Source of the DNA: Tanypteryx hageni
Taxonomy: Eukaryota; Arthropoda; Insecta; Odonata; Petaluridae
NCBI GenBank assembly: GCA_028673005.1
Contig: CM054117.1
Location: 36,263,756-36,327,755, forward strand
Direction: 5' to 3'
DNA length: 64,000 nt
Shown: positions 9,704 through 23,524 of the stretch, piece by piece
How the letters are laid out: every line of letters begins with the position of its first letter
How positions within the stretch are numbered: the stretch's first letter is position 1
Notes under the pieces: model-generated
What the model saw: only the letters and a program-made list of their open reading frames with translations
Databases searched by the model: none
Told to the model about the DNA's origin: nothing
Position numbers and translations under genes: made by a program

Positions 9704-11930
9704 TTCCAATAAATCTATTAGCAAATTTGCGTCAACGTAGCTAGTCAGGAGTTTTTAATCGTTTTGGTATTAAAAAGCCCTCAATAACGGAATCAGTTTT
9801 TTTCTTCCTCCGATCGGTAATACCGTTTGAAACGTCGCACTCTGTTTTGGCTCTTCAGACACCCGATAAAAACCAGCCTTTCGTAAATACTCATAAAAAT
9901 CAAGTTTTTCTTGTTCTATGCTTGTCACCATTTCGTCGACTTTGATCTGACAAAAAAGTGATCAAAGTTTTTTGAAGATGAAGCATAAAGAATAAAGGAT
10001 ATTCGTACATACAACTCCCGCAAGACAATAAAAAAGCAAGAATAGTTAAAAGTTTATATAAAACGGGCAAACATAAAGCGCTCATACACATCCATACATA
10101 CAAACGTAAATCTATTACCAAAGGAAAATATTAAGTCATTTAAAAAAAATAAAAAAGCAAGAAACTCCTATCTAGGATCGCGTAAAATAAATTTATATGT
10201 TAAAACTACAAAAAAAGCCAAATAAAACGATATAATGGTATAACTACCCGAGGAATTTTCGAAACCACGTATCCAGTTACATAAATTCGCGATATTGCTA
10301 CATTATTTAAATTTGCCTGGATATAACTAAATCTGTAAACGATCTACAAACCAAGGGTTAAAAACCATGCTACAAATGGTGTCGCGTTTTTCGCAATATG
10401 CAATTCAACATCTTCGTCAAGACATTTGTATTTCAACCATGTAACTTAACATCTATAAAAAGGGCCTACTAGAGTAGGTCTCAACTCGGATCCTACAGGA
10501 GACATTCCTCTTTTTTCCAATCCTTATGTTTTCTCTAGTCACCTCTCACACTCCTTTTCTCCCTCTCCTCGCTCCTTTTTCTCCAAACTCCACCCGGAAT
10601 ATTTTTCTCGATTTTTTCGCTCTAGTCGTTTGAGACTGCATTTACGACATCCACGGGGGTAAGAGAGGAAAATCAATTTCTCTCTTCCCCTGTCATAGGG
10701 AAGACCGTGTGAAAGCGAAGACAATCTTGCCCGTTCCTTCCCGAGTGTCTTAAAACGCTTTTTGAAATGATTTTACGGCTTTCTGGAGAGGTCCGCGCAA
10801 AGTTCTCATTGAATTTCCTATCTCGAAAATCTATTATCCGGATACGTAAGGCCAAGATCCCTCAGTAGCAATATGCCGACCGAAGGACGTATGCTTCACG
10901 GGCGTCACTCGAAATTCTGTTCTGATTTTTATCGCGTTTTCGCCCGACAACGCGTTTAAGTGATAGGATGGTATAAATTTAAATAGATTATTTTACCCCA
11001 CCTAACTACTCGCATTCAGATGTCTCACATTTAAAAAAAATGCACCAACTGTCAAGATTACTATAGGTCTGCCGCGATCAAAAGAACATTTTGGGTGTAC
11101 AGTGGGTGTGACCTAATCCCTCACTCCACTTGGAACCCTCCCCTCTCGCCCTTCCTTTCCACACGGGTTATCGCTGTCTCGGTCCTTTTACACTGTTGCC
11201 AAATAGTTGCAAAACTTCGTCTAGGCAGCAACTGTAAATAGTGAGAACTGACAACCTAAGGAGGAGAAGGATGGGCTAGTAGTGAGGTAGGGGAAGTCAA
11301 GATGACCGAGGGAACTTTACCTCCGTGACGGAGGAACCTCCCCTCCGTGCGCAGCCGAAATCCGCGCATGTTCTTATGTTTGCGGCATACCTATAAATTA
11401 GTAACGTACGTGATAAGTGAAGTGACTCATTTAATCGAAACGTTTATTAACATCGGAGACCGATATTATTCTCATTTCAAGTTGTTCCTGATGCATGATA
11501 ACCTCCTTTATTCATGGATAAATAGAATACCGCAACCTTGCGTAAAAATTCAGAAAACAAATTCGCAACTTCATGCATTACAGGCGGCGTTACATGCCAT
11601 TACAGGAGAAACTAAAATAAAGTAGGATGATCAAGTATCTAATCGAAGAAACGAAAAAGACGCTAGTGATACTCGAGACTCGAGCAAAATCCAGCGCCAT
11701 CATTTTTAACATCTCAAAAGACAAAAAAACACTCCAAAAATGAGGGAGAAAAAGGAACCGCGAGTCTATGTCACGAGAAACCAGCAACTGGCTATGTACC
11801 GCTACAAGCAAACGCCTCCGCCATTACCACCCCTCCTTCCTCCCACTCAACCATTCTATGTAACACCTCCCCCGTTCACCTCATTTCCTTGTTGCAGTAT
11901 ATTCCGCACTGCTACAAGGCACGTGTGAGG
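9704..11930. other. AT-richer unique sequence, no gene seen
   Basis: Long AT-rich stretch without recognisable genes. It includes a short CT-rich segment near 10505-10580 and small inverted motifs such as AGTTGC and GCAACT around 11207-11236. Open frames of 60-92 codons have no domain and are at chance length. Confidence 0.45.
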
Positions 11931-12690
11931 GAAAGGTGAGAGTGGAGTAGAACAAGGAGGAAAAGGATAATCAGACGTTCCTCGAGATCTTTACCCGCAC
12001 CGCACAGAAACACACACAGAGAAGATAGAAAGGAATATAGAAAGATGATTAGAGCGGGCGCAAAAGAGGGGAAAGAAGAAGAGAAATCGAGGAGGATGAG
12101 GCGGAGAAAAGATGTTCGCCGAAGCGTGTTCATGCTCGAGAGTTTGACGGGCTGGAGAAGACTCGCCTTGCGGCAAGTAGGAAGGAAATTAGAGAATGAG
12201 AGGATGGGGAAGCGAGAGTTGAGCGAGTGAAGGGAAGAATGAAGTGGGAAAAGAGGGAAGTGGGAAAAGAGGGAAGTGGGAAAAGAGGGAAGTCGGAAGG
12301 GACGGGACGGGCGTTTTTTATCCGGCGAATGAAGGGGAGGTGAGCGAGGTGAAGTGCACGAGGGAGGGAGGGAGAGAGAGATAGGGAGGGATGGAATTGG
12401 CGAGAAATGTGGATGGAATAGAGAGATAATTTATTTTAAACGCAGGGACTACGTTGGCGGTTAGGGGTGGGGTGAGAGAAGGTAAAAGCCCTGGGGGCAC
12501 TATTCCTCACTTAACGGAGCCCCTTGGAAAGAGTGGGATGAGGGAGAGAGAGAGAGACGGGAAGAAGGGGCGAGAGGGGTAAAGGAGGGAGGGAGAGAGA
12601 TAGTTAGAGAAAACTTGGTGGAGTAAGTCAAGACAATTCTCGGATAAGAAGGAACATGAGTAAGATGTTCTTGGAGAAAGAGAGAGAGAG
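11931..12690. repeat. purine-rich tract with 16-bp tandem repeat
   Basis: GA-rich plus strand. A 16-bp unit GAAGTGGGAAAAGAGG is repeated three times perfectly at 12241-12288. Further GGGAGGGAGAGAG runs lie at 12360-12600. Peptides from this tract are low complexity. Confidence 0.65.
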
Positions 12691-13906
12691 GAATGATTTA
12701 TGACATCTACGAGACAGGGAAAACCGGCGAGATGACGATGCGACGATAAAGAGTATCGATGGATATATTAGTGCGAACACGCGCGCGCACACACACACGC
12801 ACGCTTCAATTACCGGTTTGTGAATATCGAAAATTCACGAGCCGAAGAAGCGAAACGGCCAATTTTAAGAGGAAAATATTGAAAGGTTTAGATGTAAAGA
12901 TTAAAAATGACTAAAGACCAGAGAAGTTAAGATTAGAAGGCCAAAATTGATGAGCAAAACCCTTCAATTATCGTTAAACGGTTTGAGAGGGCAAAGACCA
13001 AAAATCCCTTCACCATGAGAATTTCTCGAACACCGATATAACAAGTAGATTCAAGCTTACGAAAGCGTATTTAAAACTGGACCATCATGATTTTTTAAGA
13101 TTATAATTTTAACTTATAATTCACAGACGTACATTTTTCAAGTTTTGGCACTTTTTCTGCAGCGGTTAAATGCAAAAGAATCGACGAGACGCAATTCGGG
13201 TCAATTTCTAAAACGTCCAAAAACTGAAACAGCCGTAATTAAAAATTACTTTTGCTGAAAACTGCACAAAAATTGGGGAAAGGAAAAAGGTGGAAAAAAT
13301 TCTGCCGCGACTATGTGACGCTTGATATAAAGGATTGTTAAAAAGCGCGACGGCGTAGAACACTCCTGACAAAACGTCAGAAGCTATGCGTTTTGATGTG
13401 AGCGAACGGAAAGAGGACAGGAGTATGGGTACGTAGAACGTGTCATCCGGCAGAGAACACGTAATCGGCGACGGTAGCGAATTTCAATGTCGATCACGAG
13501 AAATATTCGAAACTAGCGAGACTTGCTCTCCTCCGACCATTAAAAAAAAGAAATAGGCGATTAAAAGCCTGAATGAATTGGCCGCAAGAGGATTTCGGTA
13601 AGAGGCGATAAATTGTACTTAACAGAAATGAGGTTAGGCATATAAGATGGATGAGTGGATGGGGCGGGATGAGACTATTGTTAGAGTTTACGAAGGACTG
13701 CCAACATTCAGGAATGTATGACAGATAGGAGGGCACAAAAAGTGAAATAGGTAATACCGCCCAGAAGAGATAAGCTAACTCTCTACCCGTTCAGGAATTG
13801 CGGTGTGACAACATCTATCAAGACAGTTTAGGGATAATGAATTGAAGTATGACAGCTGTATTTAGACAGGATTTTTGACATTTGAGAAGGAAAAGAAATT
13901 TTAATT
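12691..13906. other. unique sequence, no gene seen
   Basis: Contains a short alternating GC/CA run (about 12780-12805, potential Z-DNA sequence) and otherwise mixed AT-richer DNA. No coding or RNA gene is recognised. Confidence 0.45.
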
Positions 13907-13987
13907 AAGTGGGGAGACCCGGGTTTAATACCTATTGGGCAAGTGGGAGACCCGGGTTCGATTCCCGGTCAATTACATGATTTTTTT
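13907..13987 (+). ncRNA. second tRNA-like B-box sequence
   Basis: Positions 13938-13971 match 7201-7234 in 33 of 34 bases, including the complete T arm (CCGGG, TTCGATT, CCCGG). A run of seven T follows at 13981-13987, again followed by CTC as in the first copy. Upstream, AAGTGGGGAGACCCGGGTT (13907-13925) is a partial duplication of the same motif, so the copy is internally duplicated or chimeric. There is no recognisable tRNA 5' half. It is a probable tRNA-derived SINE or pseudogene. Confidence 0.45.
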
Positions 13988-15240
13988 CTCCTTCCCATAC
14001 ATCAAAACTAAGTTTCAGCTTTAGGCGAACATGCATAACACGTCATTTCATCAACTTTGTTTCTTGAAAATATATCTGATCGAAGAATTCACATGGGATA
14101 GATATAACTTTAAAATATTATTTAAATTCTAGCGTTTTGAAAACGATAAGGTACATGAATTGATCTTTTTAAGTTTAATGCTCTTCAAACGATTCGTGCT
14201 TACTCTTAAACAGAATACGCGCTTCCTCGATTTAACTTTATACCAGCACAAATGGGTAATTACCACAATATCGGAAATGTTATCCCGCCCTTAAATCGAA
14301 CGGAAATGCCCACAACGCTATATAAAAACAAGCGTCGACCTGAAGACACGATTCCATGCTTTCCCACCGTAACTCACCAAGAAAAAATTTTATTCGCTAT
14401 TTCTCCGATCATCGACCGACCCATAGGAGTAAAAGTAAAACTTCTATGGGTGTCATCGATGGAAATCCCTCGGAAACCCGTGAAAGCGCACGCGTGCCCA
14501 AGTTTGCTCGCTCTTATTTATCCCAGCTACGCCGGAATAAAAGGCATAATCATTTTCCTCTTTACATCTACCTATCTTCCCCAACTCTTTCACACACACC
14601 TTCCGCACGGACCGCCGGCGAAAGAGAAAAATGATTCCCGCCGCCAATATACGCCCATAACGAGAAAGAGTGAGATGGTGGGAGAGATATAAAGAGAGAC
14701 AGAGATGAGATAACATAAAGCGAACGAACGTGGGTTGGGTCGCAAGAGAGAAAAAAAAAACCTAAGAGGGAAAGCGGCGCCCCATGGACGGGCAAAAAGC
14801 GAACCACCTTCCCATTCGTGGCGGGAGGGAGAAAAACCTATTAGCCCTCTTCCATACGCCCACCCCCACTATTCGAGCAGGGAACAAGTAAAAATGCAAC
14901 CGAAGGTACGACACGTGAGCGCGCAGCGCTACGTAGAAAAAAGTGCGGGGAAAAAACAACAAACAGAATGGCACGGAGCCACAGGAAAGAATGGACGGCG
15001 GTCGACTCTTTCCTACTCTTATCCTCCCGACCACCAAAAACCCTCTTCATTTCCCTCACCTCCCCTCTTCCTGAACCCACCCTCTCTCTCCTTTCCCCAC
15101 CTCGCGGCCAAAACACGCGGGCGCAGCAGCGGCAGCACACTACACCGCGAGTGGCAATGAAAGCGGCACGGAAGGGAAAAATATTACGTGTGTCTAAAAT
15201 AGGGAAAAAATACTCTCTCGGGATAACGGCGGATAGGGGA
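13988..15240. other. unique and mixed sequence, no supported gene
   Basis: AT-rich to about 14230, then CpG-rich mixed sequence with a pyrimidine block at about 15000-15110. Overlapping open frames on both strands (up to 146 codons, 14252-14692 plus) have no recognised domain. Several frames being open together reflects local composition, so none is called. Confidence 0.4.
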
Positions 15241-15615
15241 TAGAGGAAAAGGATTTTTAAAAACACCGGGAGAGGAGGGAGAGGGCAATAAGAGGTGGTC
15301 CGAAAGAAAAATAGATGGGCGGATGTGGATAGGGAAAGAGGGATGCGTGAAGGGAGGAGAGAAGGGACTCGTAAGGGGGGGGGAAGGAGTTGGCGGTAAG
15401 AGGAGGTGGGAGGGGCAATGGTCGCCGTTAATCTTCCCTCGCAGTAGTCACGAAGTGCACAGACACGCCAACCTTATTGGGACGCTGCGTGGATTAAATG
15501 GAAGACATAAAGTGGAATGATAAAAAAAAGAAAAAAAAGAGGGTGAGGAAGGGGGTGAAGGAAGGGAGCGAGGGGCAGACGAGGAAAGAGGAAGAAAACA
15601 AAGAAAACGGAAATA
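15241..15615. repeat. purine-rich tract
   Basis: GGAGAGAGG- and AAAGAAAAAAAAG-type purine runs on the plus strand, with a G8 run near 15378. Low-complexity Lys/Glu/Gly frames only. Confidence 0.55.
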
Positions 15616-16380
15616 AATATTTCAGGATCAAGGCTGGCCCAAAAAGGGGCAAAAAGGTTAAGCATTTTATACGCGCTGAAGAGACGACAGAGTTGTGTTT
15701 GTCATAAATGCATCAAACATATAAATGCAACGCATACAGGCAGATACGATACGTACATGCGTAATGCGACGCAGGTTCGATGCATTCTCCTAACTTCAAT
15801 AAGTGTTACTTTGGCATTTAAGGTATATCCCCAACGGAAAGTAATATATTTCATAATTGTCTGCATTGATAACGGTAAATCGCATTAAGTAAATTTTGAT
15901 AACTCCCGGAAAGTGGAACTGAAAAGAAACATCGAGTTGGCGGTAATTTAATTTAGAATAAGGGACAGGATACAAGACAAAGACCGCTTCGGGGGAACAG
16001 AAACCATATGTTCACTGGAACGAAGGACGACATTCTACCTAAAAACTCAACTGAATAATAAAATCGGTATGCGTACATCTGCTATTATTACGTTTGCATG
16101 AATTTACGAGTTAACCAAATAAATACCATAACTAACTCCCGCTGGATATCGTTATAAACACAAAAAATGAAAGATCCTTCAAAAATACCTCCCAAGATCC
16201 AATATTTTCTTCCTTAATTCTAGTAGGGAACGCATTTTTCACGTCCCAAAAAGAAAACTCCCAGCCCTAGCACAATAACGAGTAAGACACCTTATATAAA
16301 CACGATAAGGACCCAAGTTGAATGTCGAAGCACCGTGCCGACGACGGCGACGAAAAAATACATATAAAAGGGCAACTAAT
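15616..16380. other. AT-richer unique sequence, no gene seen
   Basis: No coding, RNA or transposon feature was recognised. Confidence 0.45.
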
Positions 16381-17255
16381 AAGGGCGCGGAGGTTGTGAG
16401 GTATGGCAGAAAACGATGGGAAAGGAGGAATGGAGATGGCGAGGGGAGATAGGTAAAGAAGAGGGGATAAGGAGAGAACAAGGGGAATGGGGAATACGAG
16501 CAGAAGGGGGAGAGAAATGGAGACCTTTGGTAGATGGCAGGAGAGGAAGTTTTTTTAAGAAAGAACGGTGAAGTCAGGAGGTGACAGGAGTAGAGAGAGG
16601 GTAAAGGCACTAATGGGGGCAATAATCAGACCCTGGGGAGAAAGAGCGAAAGAGAGGGATTGAAGGGGAAGGGAGAGAGAGAGAGAGAGAGATGAATAGA
16701 TCTAGAGAAGGGTATCTGTAGGATGAGAAGAGAGGAATGGTGAGATACGGGACTTAGATATTAAAGGGGGGAGAGAATTGGGAGAAAAGTACAACCAAAC
16801 AAAAGCGAAACGAGGCACATATATAGAAATCTAAGCAGTAGTAAGATTACACGCTATAAGGATATGAATATTTTGGAAAGAGAGAGACGCCGGAAAAATG
16901 AAGCGTTACGTGGCACGTAAATATATTAGTGGGAAAGGAATTCCGAGAGATAGAGATTGGAACGTCAGCTTTGAAAAACAGACATTGGTGAAGAGGAGGG
17001 GGGAAGATGAAGGATCGATAAGGAGCGCTGTAGTTGGAGGATTTATGAGGATACGGGGATAAGCTTTGAGGGCAAAGAGAAACATTTACTTTGTAGAAGA
17101 ATAAGGGAAAGTGAAATGAAGGTAACAGGACAATGAGATGGACGTAGATAGTGTAACCATGTAATTTACGAAGAAGCGTATGAGATAAGGCGAAAGACAT
17201 AAAGATTGGGATGATTTTTGTTGGTAGAGGATGGAAAGAAAAAAATGGAGGATCG
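16381..17255. repeat. purine-rich tract
   Basis: Purine bias over about 870 bp with a GAGAGAGAGAGA run at about 16674-16692. Minus-strand frames here are Ser/Phe/Pro/Leu-rich artefacts. Confidence 0.55.
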
Positions 17256-17930
17256 CAAATTCGCTCCCATCTGGGAAAAAATCAGCAATTTGCAAAAAAA
17301 TACATTGCAAGTGGCACCTAGAAATCACGCGATGCGACGCATCAAGCCATTATAATCTTCCCCGCAACAAACAATCATTCTTACCAACTCGGCCACGTAT
17401 TCCGAGGCAACAAATGACCAGATATGGATGCCCCGGAGGTCATGTTTCCATTAAAACTCAGTGCGCTCCTTCGAGAGAGAGAGAGAGAGAGAGGAAAAAA
17501 ACGAACAACGCATCGTGGCCGGATTAATAAAAAAAACGAGAGGAATTAATTCAAAAAACGTTTTCCACGTACGCCGGAGCCGCAAACAAATGCCGGCGCG
17601 GCAGAATAAAAAAAACACGGACAATTATCGACGCTCGTCTCGACTCCGTGCGACGCGGCACGATCCAAGGCGAAAGCAAAAAGCGAGGGAGAAAGGATTG
17701 TTGCTAAGGGACACGTGAGGGAAGGGATGGGATAGAGAACGAGAAAGACTAACTCTGGGGGGAAAAGTTAGAAAATCGCGGGAAAGAGAGGTAGCTTATA
17801 GAAGAGTTCTCGAGAAGAGAAGAGGAGATAGAGAGGGAGAAAATTGGTGGCGAACGGAGGAACAGGTGGAAAGAAGAGGGTCTGAGGAAAACGTAGGTAT
17901 GGAAGAGGACGCAAGAGGAATCAAACGGTG
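17256..17930. other. unique sequence passing into purine block
   Basis: Unique CpG-containing DNA to about 17700 with a GA run near 17475, then a purine-rich segment (17700-17925). No gene is recognised. Confidence 0.4.
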
Positions 17931-18145
17931 CTAGTTGGTACCTGCCTTCTCTTCCTCCCTTTCTCCCTCTCCTCCGGCGAGAGCGGCCCCATCACAAATC
18001 CACCGCCAAAAGCCTCGCATCTTCCCCTCACCCCTCCTTACCCGCTTCCCCTCCTCGTCCTGCACGCCCCTCCCCATCGCAAAACACACGGTGACTTCCT
18101 GCCTCATTCTGTCACTACCTTCCCCCGCAATACCTCCTACCATTT
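17931..18145. repeat. pyrimidine-rich block adjoining a purine block
   Basis: CCTTCTCTTCCTCCC-type strand directly after a purine block, so the strand bias flips within about 20 bp near 17925-17940. Purines return at about 18220-18350. Confidence 0.5.
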
Positions 18146-19260
18146 AATTCCTGCCTACCGCCGGTGCACGACAACTGCTACTCCCCGCACACTTTTTCCA
18201 CAAAGAAATAAATTGTGGTCGGGAAAAAGGTAGAGAGGAGGGTTGGCGGGTGGAAATGAAGAGGGGAAGGGATAGAAGACAGAGTTTGAATCCGTGAGAA
18301 TGGGCAGAGCTGGTTTTTTAACGTAAAAAAAGAAAAAAATGGTGGCGGAAAAAAACCAACCCACCTCTAACTCCCAACCAAAAAATAAAACCCTTCCCCG
18401 TCGTTACGGAATATGCCAAGGAGATAACGTATAACTTTGGGACATGCCTCCCATCCTTTTATTTCTTCCCCTCGACCACTTAATTCCTAATTTCGTGCAT
18501 TATAAAGTGTACACGAACTGGATGCCTTTGGGGGCAATTACGTTTGCAGCGAATTAAACCGGTGTTCAAAAGCAAAATGGGAGGGCGAGAATCAGGTAGA
18601 GGAGCAGTGGGCGGTTTTAAACTTACGTAATGACTTTGACGGAGTACGGTAGAAGATTACGCTGACATTTGAAGTCGCCTCAATTTATCTTTGCCTTCTA
18701 AATACCCACGTAAAAGAAACAAAACATGGGACAGTTTTCCGCAAAAAAAATCACGTGGGTTTAAAAAGCATGTTCTGTCCTGGTGAAATATATTCGCAGG
18801 CGTGAACCGAGTTCGCCGTGGCAATACCGCACGATAAGAGACGCGAGACTTCTGATCTTCGTAGGACGATAAAATGACAAGTTCGATAAAAAATTGACAA
18901 CTTCCGCAAACAAAGGGACAGTCCCTTAAAACCCATTTAATATATAACAGAAAAAACCTGCCAAGTTAATTACATAAACTTGGCGTTTAACTTTACCAGC
19001 AAGAAAACCACTTGCAACAAGACAAACAAAAAAGGACATTCGGAGGAATGATTTAATTCAGTGTACTCTGCATCGACTACGAAGGAGACAAAACACTCGA
19101 GTTAGAAGAGTGACGAAAGAAAGATTCAAGGGTAAAATAAGTACGAAACGCAAAAATAAATCCATCGCGAAATCTTTCCATATCCACTCCTTAACGACGT
19201 TTTCTGGGACAATTAGGACTCGTCTTTATTGGTCCCGGAAATTTATGCCTTGACAAAATA
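18146..19260. other. unique sequence, no gene seen
   Basis: Apart from a purine segment at 18220-18350 this is unique AT-richer DNA. No gene or RNA was recognised. Confidence 0.45.
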
Positions 19261-21405
19261 TAAATGAATACCCCCGCTCCATCTCACTCTACTCTGCTTG
19301 CGTGTGCATATATTTTAAAAGGAAATTTTTATTCGCGTCGCCTTCCCATTTCCTCCCCTACCCCTCCGTCTTCGAACCTGCCTCCTCCATCACCATCCCA
19401 CTTACGGAGACCCTTCATTTTGAAGCACTCCGCGCCGCAGGAAGATAGAGAGGAAGTGGGAGGGAGGGAGAGAGAGAGAGAAGAAATAAAAGAAAAATAA
19501 GAAGGAATTTCCTCGAGAATTAAGGAAACAACGTATTGATTCGTTCCCAGACGTAGGCACTTTCGGGAGTCCTGTGCGTAACGGGTGCTGAATGCTTAAT
19601 TCGAGGAACCGCCACCCCAGCCACTTCTCCCGCCCATGCGAGCGAGACCTACCGCCACGCCTCACCCCGCCTCCTCTTCCGGCAGACATCCCTCCTCCCT
19701 TTCTGTGGAGGCGGGAAGCAAGGAGGTAGGGAGGGAGAGAAAGAGAGAGGAATTGGAGAGGCAGGCAGGTCGCGAGAGAGAGACGCGACAGGGACTCGTT
19801 CCTTCGGGAAATCGAACTGAGAAATTCTCACCCGCGGAGAGGCACGGAGATTGCTCCCAGAACAAAAGAAAAGAACGGGAAAATGGAAAGAGGGAGAGAA
19901 AATGGAAAGAGGGAGAGAAAATAATAAATGCCCTAAAGAACGCGCGGAAGATATAAGAGGGAAAAAACAAGGGGAGGGAAAAATAAAAGAAATGGAAAAG
20001 ATGGAGCAGTGAAGGAATCGTACAAGATGAAAAACTTTGGAAAGAAATGGAGCGCTATATTTCCGCCGTTGTTTATAGCCTACGTTGGCACCTATCCCTC
20101 CTCCCCCACCTCCTCGCTCACGGCATACACCCACCAACCCACACACACACACACACGCACCATAGAGACATCCTCCTGTAGTTCTTCCACACTCGATTCA
20201 CCCTCCTCCCCTCACCGGCCGCCCCTCCCAACACTTCCTTCCCAGCTTTCTCCCCAACACACCCTCTAGATCTCACGCTTTCCCTCTCTATGGACCTTCT
20301 CAACCCTCCCAAGCCAACCTTTCACGCCCAAAAACCCTTCGGAATTCCCCTTCCCCACGCCGCACTTCGTATTCCAACCTCATCTCACCTTTCCTTCCCT
20401 TCCTTCCTCCTCCCGCACCCCCCTCTCCTTCCTCCTTCCTACTCCTCCTACACCGTACCTTTTATTCCCTACTCCTTACTCTCTCTTCTCGCTCGCTCCG
20501 TGTCTTGCCCCATTCCATTCCATCCAGCCTTAAACCCTCCCTATCATTCCCGCACTTCACGTCTTATCCCACCCACTCCACTCTTACGGACACCCCCTCC
20601 AACCTTCTTTCCTCCCCATCCTAACCTGCAATCCCTCCTGTCCTTATCTCTCTCCCTCTCCTCGCCTTCACTTCCCGACCACGCAGCGTCCGATCCGCCC
20701 CTCCCTAAAACCCCTCCGAGATCCCACCTTTCCGAGTTAACATCCATAATTACGAGCCGACGCAATCCCGATGCGATCCTTAACAAACCGCATAACGTTC
20801 TTCTCTTTTTACTCCCACCCGGTAAGAGAAGCGACTACGAAATTTTTCGTTCCAAAAAAAATAAATAAATTTAAATTCCTCTTCTCTCTCTCACCCCATC
20901 TCGCTTCCGCGTCTTCTTTCCTTTTCGCCTCGCGATATTTCCTTTGCAAATCACTTCCCGGTTTCCTCCTCCGCTCCCTCAACCCCCCTCTCTGTCACTC
21001 CCGCTTTTATTTAAGCGAGTTTCTTTTTTCCTCTTACTCCGTCCTCTCCCGTTCCCGACCTTGACTTATCCCCGGTTTTCCCTTCCCTCACGAACGAATC
21101 CCGCTTCCCTTCTCCTCACCCACCTTCTCCATCCTGCATGCACAGGCTCCCCTTAATTCCTCCCCTCCCGTCGTCCCTCACTACCTCCGCGCCACCTCTC
21201 ACTCGCTTTTTCCTCCGGTTAAAGGAGACGTCTCCCTCCCTTTCTCTTTCTTTCTCTCCAATCGCCTCCCTGCCGAATTCTCCCCAAGAAAATCTTTCCA
21301 CGCTCTCTCCCTCTATCTATATTTTCCTCGTCTCCCTCCATCTCTCTCTCTCTCTTTCCCTTTCCCGGACAGCATTTGCGTCGCATCTCCTCACTCGAAA
21401 TTGAC
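19261..21405. repeat. alternating pyrimidine and purine blocks
   Basis: Strand bias switches repeatedly: pyrimidine 19261-19430, purine 19440-19500, pyrimidine 19620-19710, purine 19715-20050, pyrimidine 20090-20860 and 20880-21400. A 20-bp unit AAAATGGAAAGAGGGAGAGA occurs twice in tandem at about 19879-19918. A CA-repeat lies near 20138-20156. The long plus frame 20290-20868 (192 codons) is Ser/Pro/Leu-rich and phase-independent, so it is not called as a gene. Confidence 0.6.
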
Positions 21406-23520
21406 GCGAAGGGCGTGAAGGTTCTTCTTGGGATTCATAAAAGTTGAGGAGAGAATAAGAGGACCGAGTGATATATGGGATAATCGACGCCCGCTTATGC
21501 GATCGCCTTCCTCCATCTCTTTTGGATATTTTTTCGACTAGCGAGATGAATTTCTAAGGCTCCGGCATGTTGCCGTAGAAAATACCTCTTTACATAGAAA
21601 CAACCCCGCGGACGAACTGACTGCTGGGAAGGTTTATTTTTCTTTGATTATTTTAAGCAGATGCGAATTCCTTCGGTGCTTGGATTTGACATTTTCGAAT
21701 ACTGACGCCTAATCGACTCCACCAATCAACAATCACACAAGTACATTAGTCCACACATGGAATGTACTAAATTTTACGAACACTTGATATAAAACTCTTA
21801 TAATCAGACGTTTCAACAAAACATGCCAGCTTCATTGAATGATCGATTAATCCCAAAAGAAAGTATGGACGAACATGTAAAGGGAGCTTGTATTTGAGTC
21901 ATATTTACTTTATAAAATAGCGAAAATGGAAAACTGCACGAAAATTCGATATCATCCCGTTATCTACCAGAAATCATATTAACAAAGTTTACCAGCCTCG
22001 GAGAACTTGATAGGTTAACCGTAATAGAAGGAATGAAAAATAATTAAAACGCATAGGTACTTTAATCACCTTTAATATGATAAAAAACATCAGACAATCC
22101 TTGTCAAACTTTTCTAAAGATGTATTGGATTTTAATGTGACAATAAAAATTCCATTTCCAATCTGTACGTTTAAACGCGTCTCATGTGCACAGTAAATCT
22201 CCCCTATACTCCCAAAAAGGCGCCCCTCGTCACACGGCGCCCTCCCACAGACGATAAGCGAATGAATTGTTCCCGAGAACATTCGTGCAAGTATAAACTT
22301 TCCAGAGTGCCCGATATGGAGGCATGGTGTGGGAAGAGGAGGGCAAATAAAGGGGCGGACGGAGGGCGAGGAAAGTGAGGTTTTATGACCCGGGAAGAGA
22401 CAATAAACCCCGCGCCGCCACTAGTCCCTCTTCCTTTCCGACCAATCATATTTTCCGGAAGAATGGTATCGCTCGACCTCTCACCCTGATTGCGCTTTTG
22501 TTTTGAACGATTCCCTCATCATAGCTTTTAACAGTTTAGATATCCAAAAAAATAAAAGCAACACGACACGTTCGAATCGCTTCGGATCGCAGTGTTCTTT
22601 TTTTCGTTCCGTCCTCGTCCGATTTTCTCCGAGATCACGAAAAAAACATTTGTAGACGCAGCGGGAAATTGCGATGGAAGACGACGCGAGGAGGGATGTC
22701 TGCATCGGCTGTTTTGCGCGGTAAACTGTTTTCTGGAACGTTTTTTTAATTGCAAGTTCGGATTTACAAAACCTTTAATAGAGGCTTTCCACGTAGGTGA
22801 AACGGTCTCTTCACCCTTAATCGCCATTTCCCCGACAAGATGCAAATGAAACGTTTTTTATGCGTTTCGCTTCGCTCTTTCAGACTGTAAACTTTACGTC
22901 TGCATATACGGGATGCGACGGATTCGAAGTGGAAAATGCCCTTCAAAGTGGCCTACCATATGTGTTGCGATAAAAATATTCGCGCCGCTTCAAAGCGGAA
23001 TATCATAGGGTGAAAGAAGGCATTACTTACATAACGAAAAATCACCCAGTAAAAGCTTAGAAAATAAGGATTACCAATAATCAAGATGAATTCCTAACTG
23101 GCTTAAATTTTAAGATGCCAAAAATTGTAAGATTTATCCTTTCAAGCAAAATTTCTTATCGCGTATTTCAGGCATTAACTCAAATAAAGCCTGGAATCGC
23201 GTTAAAAAAAAACTCGACAGAACGCGCTATGCCGGCCACACGATGCATTTCAAATTCCTAAGGCGCAGTTTCGCGCTTTTTAGAGCGAAATTGATACAGC
23301 TAACAGCCTTCCCCGAGGCCGTTACGATCGCTTCAACTTGAGCGTGACGCCATAAAGAGATCACCTGGACATTTCCCTCTGCAGACGATCTCCTCTCGTC
23401 CGCCATTTTACATAGAAAAAAGGAGAACGTGTGACACGGCGTAGTACTGCGGTGTAATTGCCCTTATTTTTTCTCCCCCGAACCCTTTCCCATTCCCAAC
23501 CTAGGAAATCCGTTTAAATC
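21406..23520. other. unique sequence, no gene seen
   Basis: AT-richer unique sequence with a GC-richer island around 22200-22450 that includes an ACCAATCAT motif near 22440. No coding region is recognised. Open frames up to 105 codons lack motifs. Confidence 0.45.
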
Positions 23521-23524
23521 TCGA

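Noticed and set aside
20290..20868. 192-codon plus-strand Pro/Ser/Leu frame
   Set aside because: Lies wholly in a pyrimidine-rich block; composition artefact.
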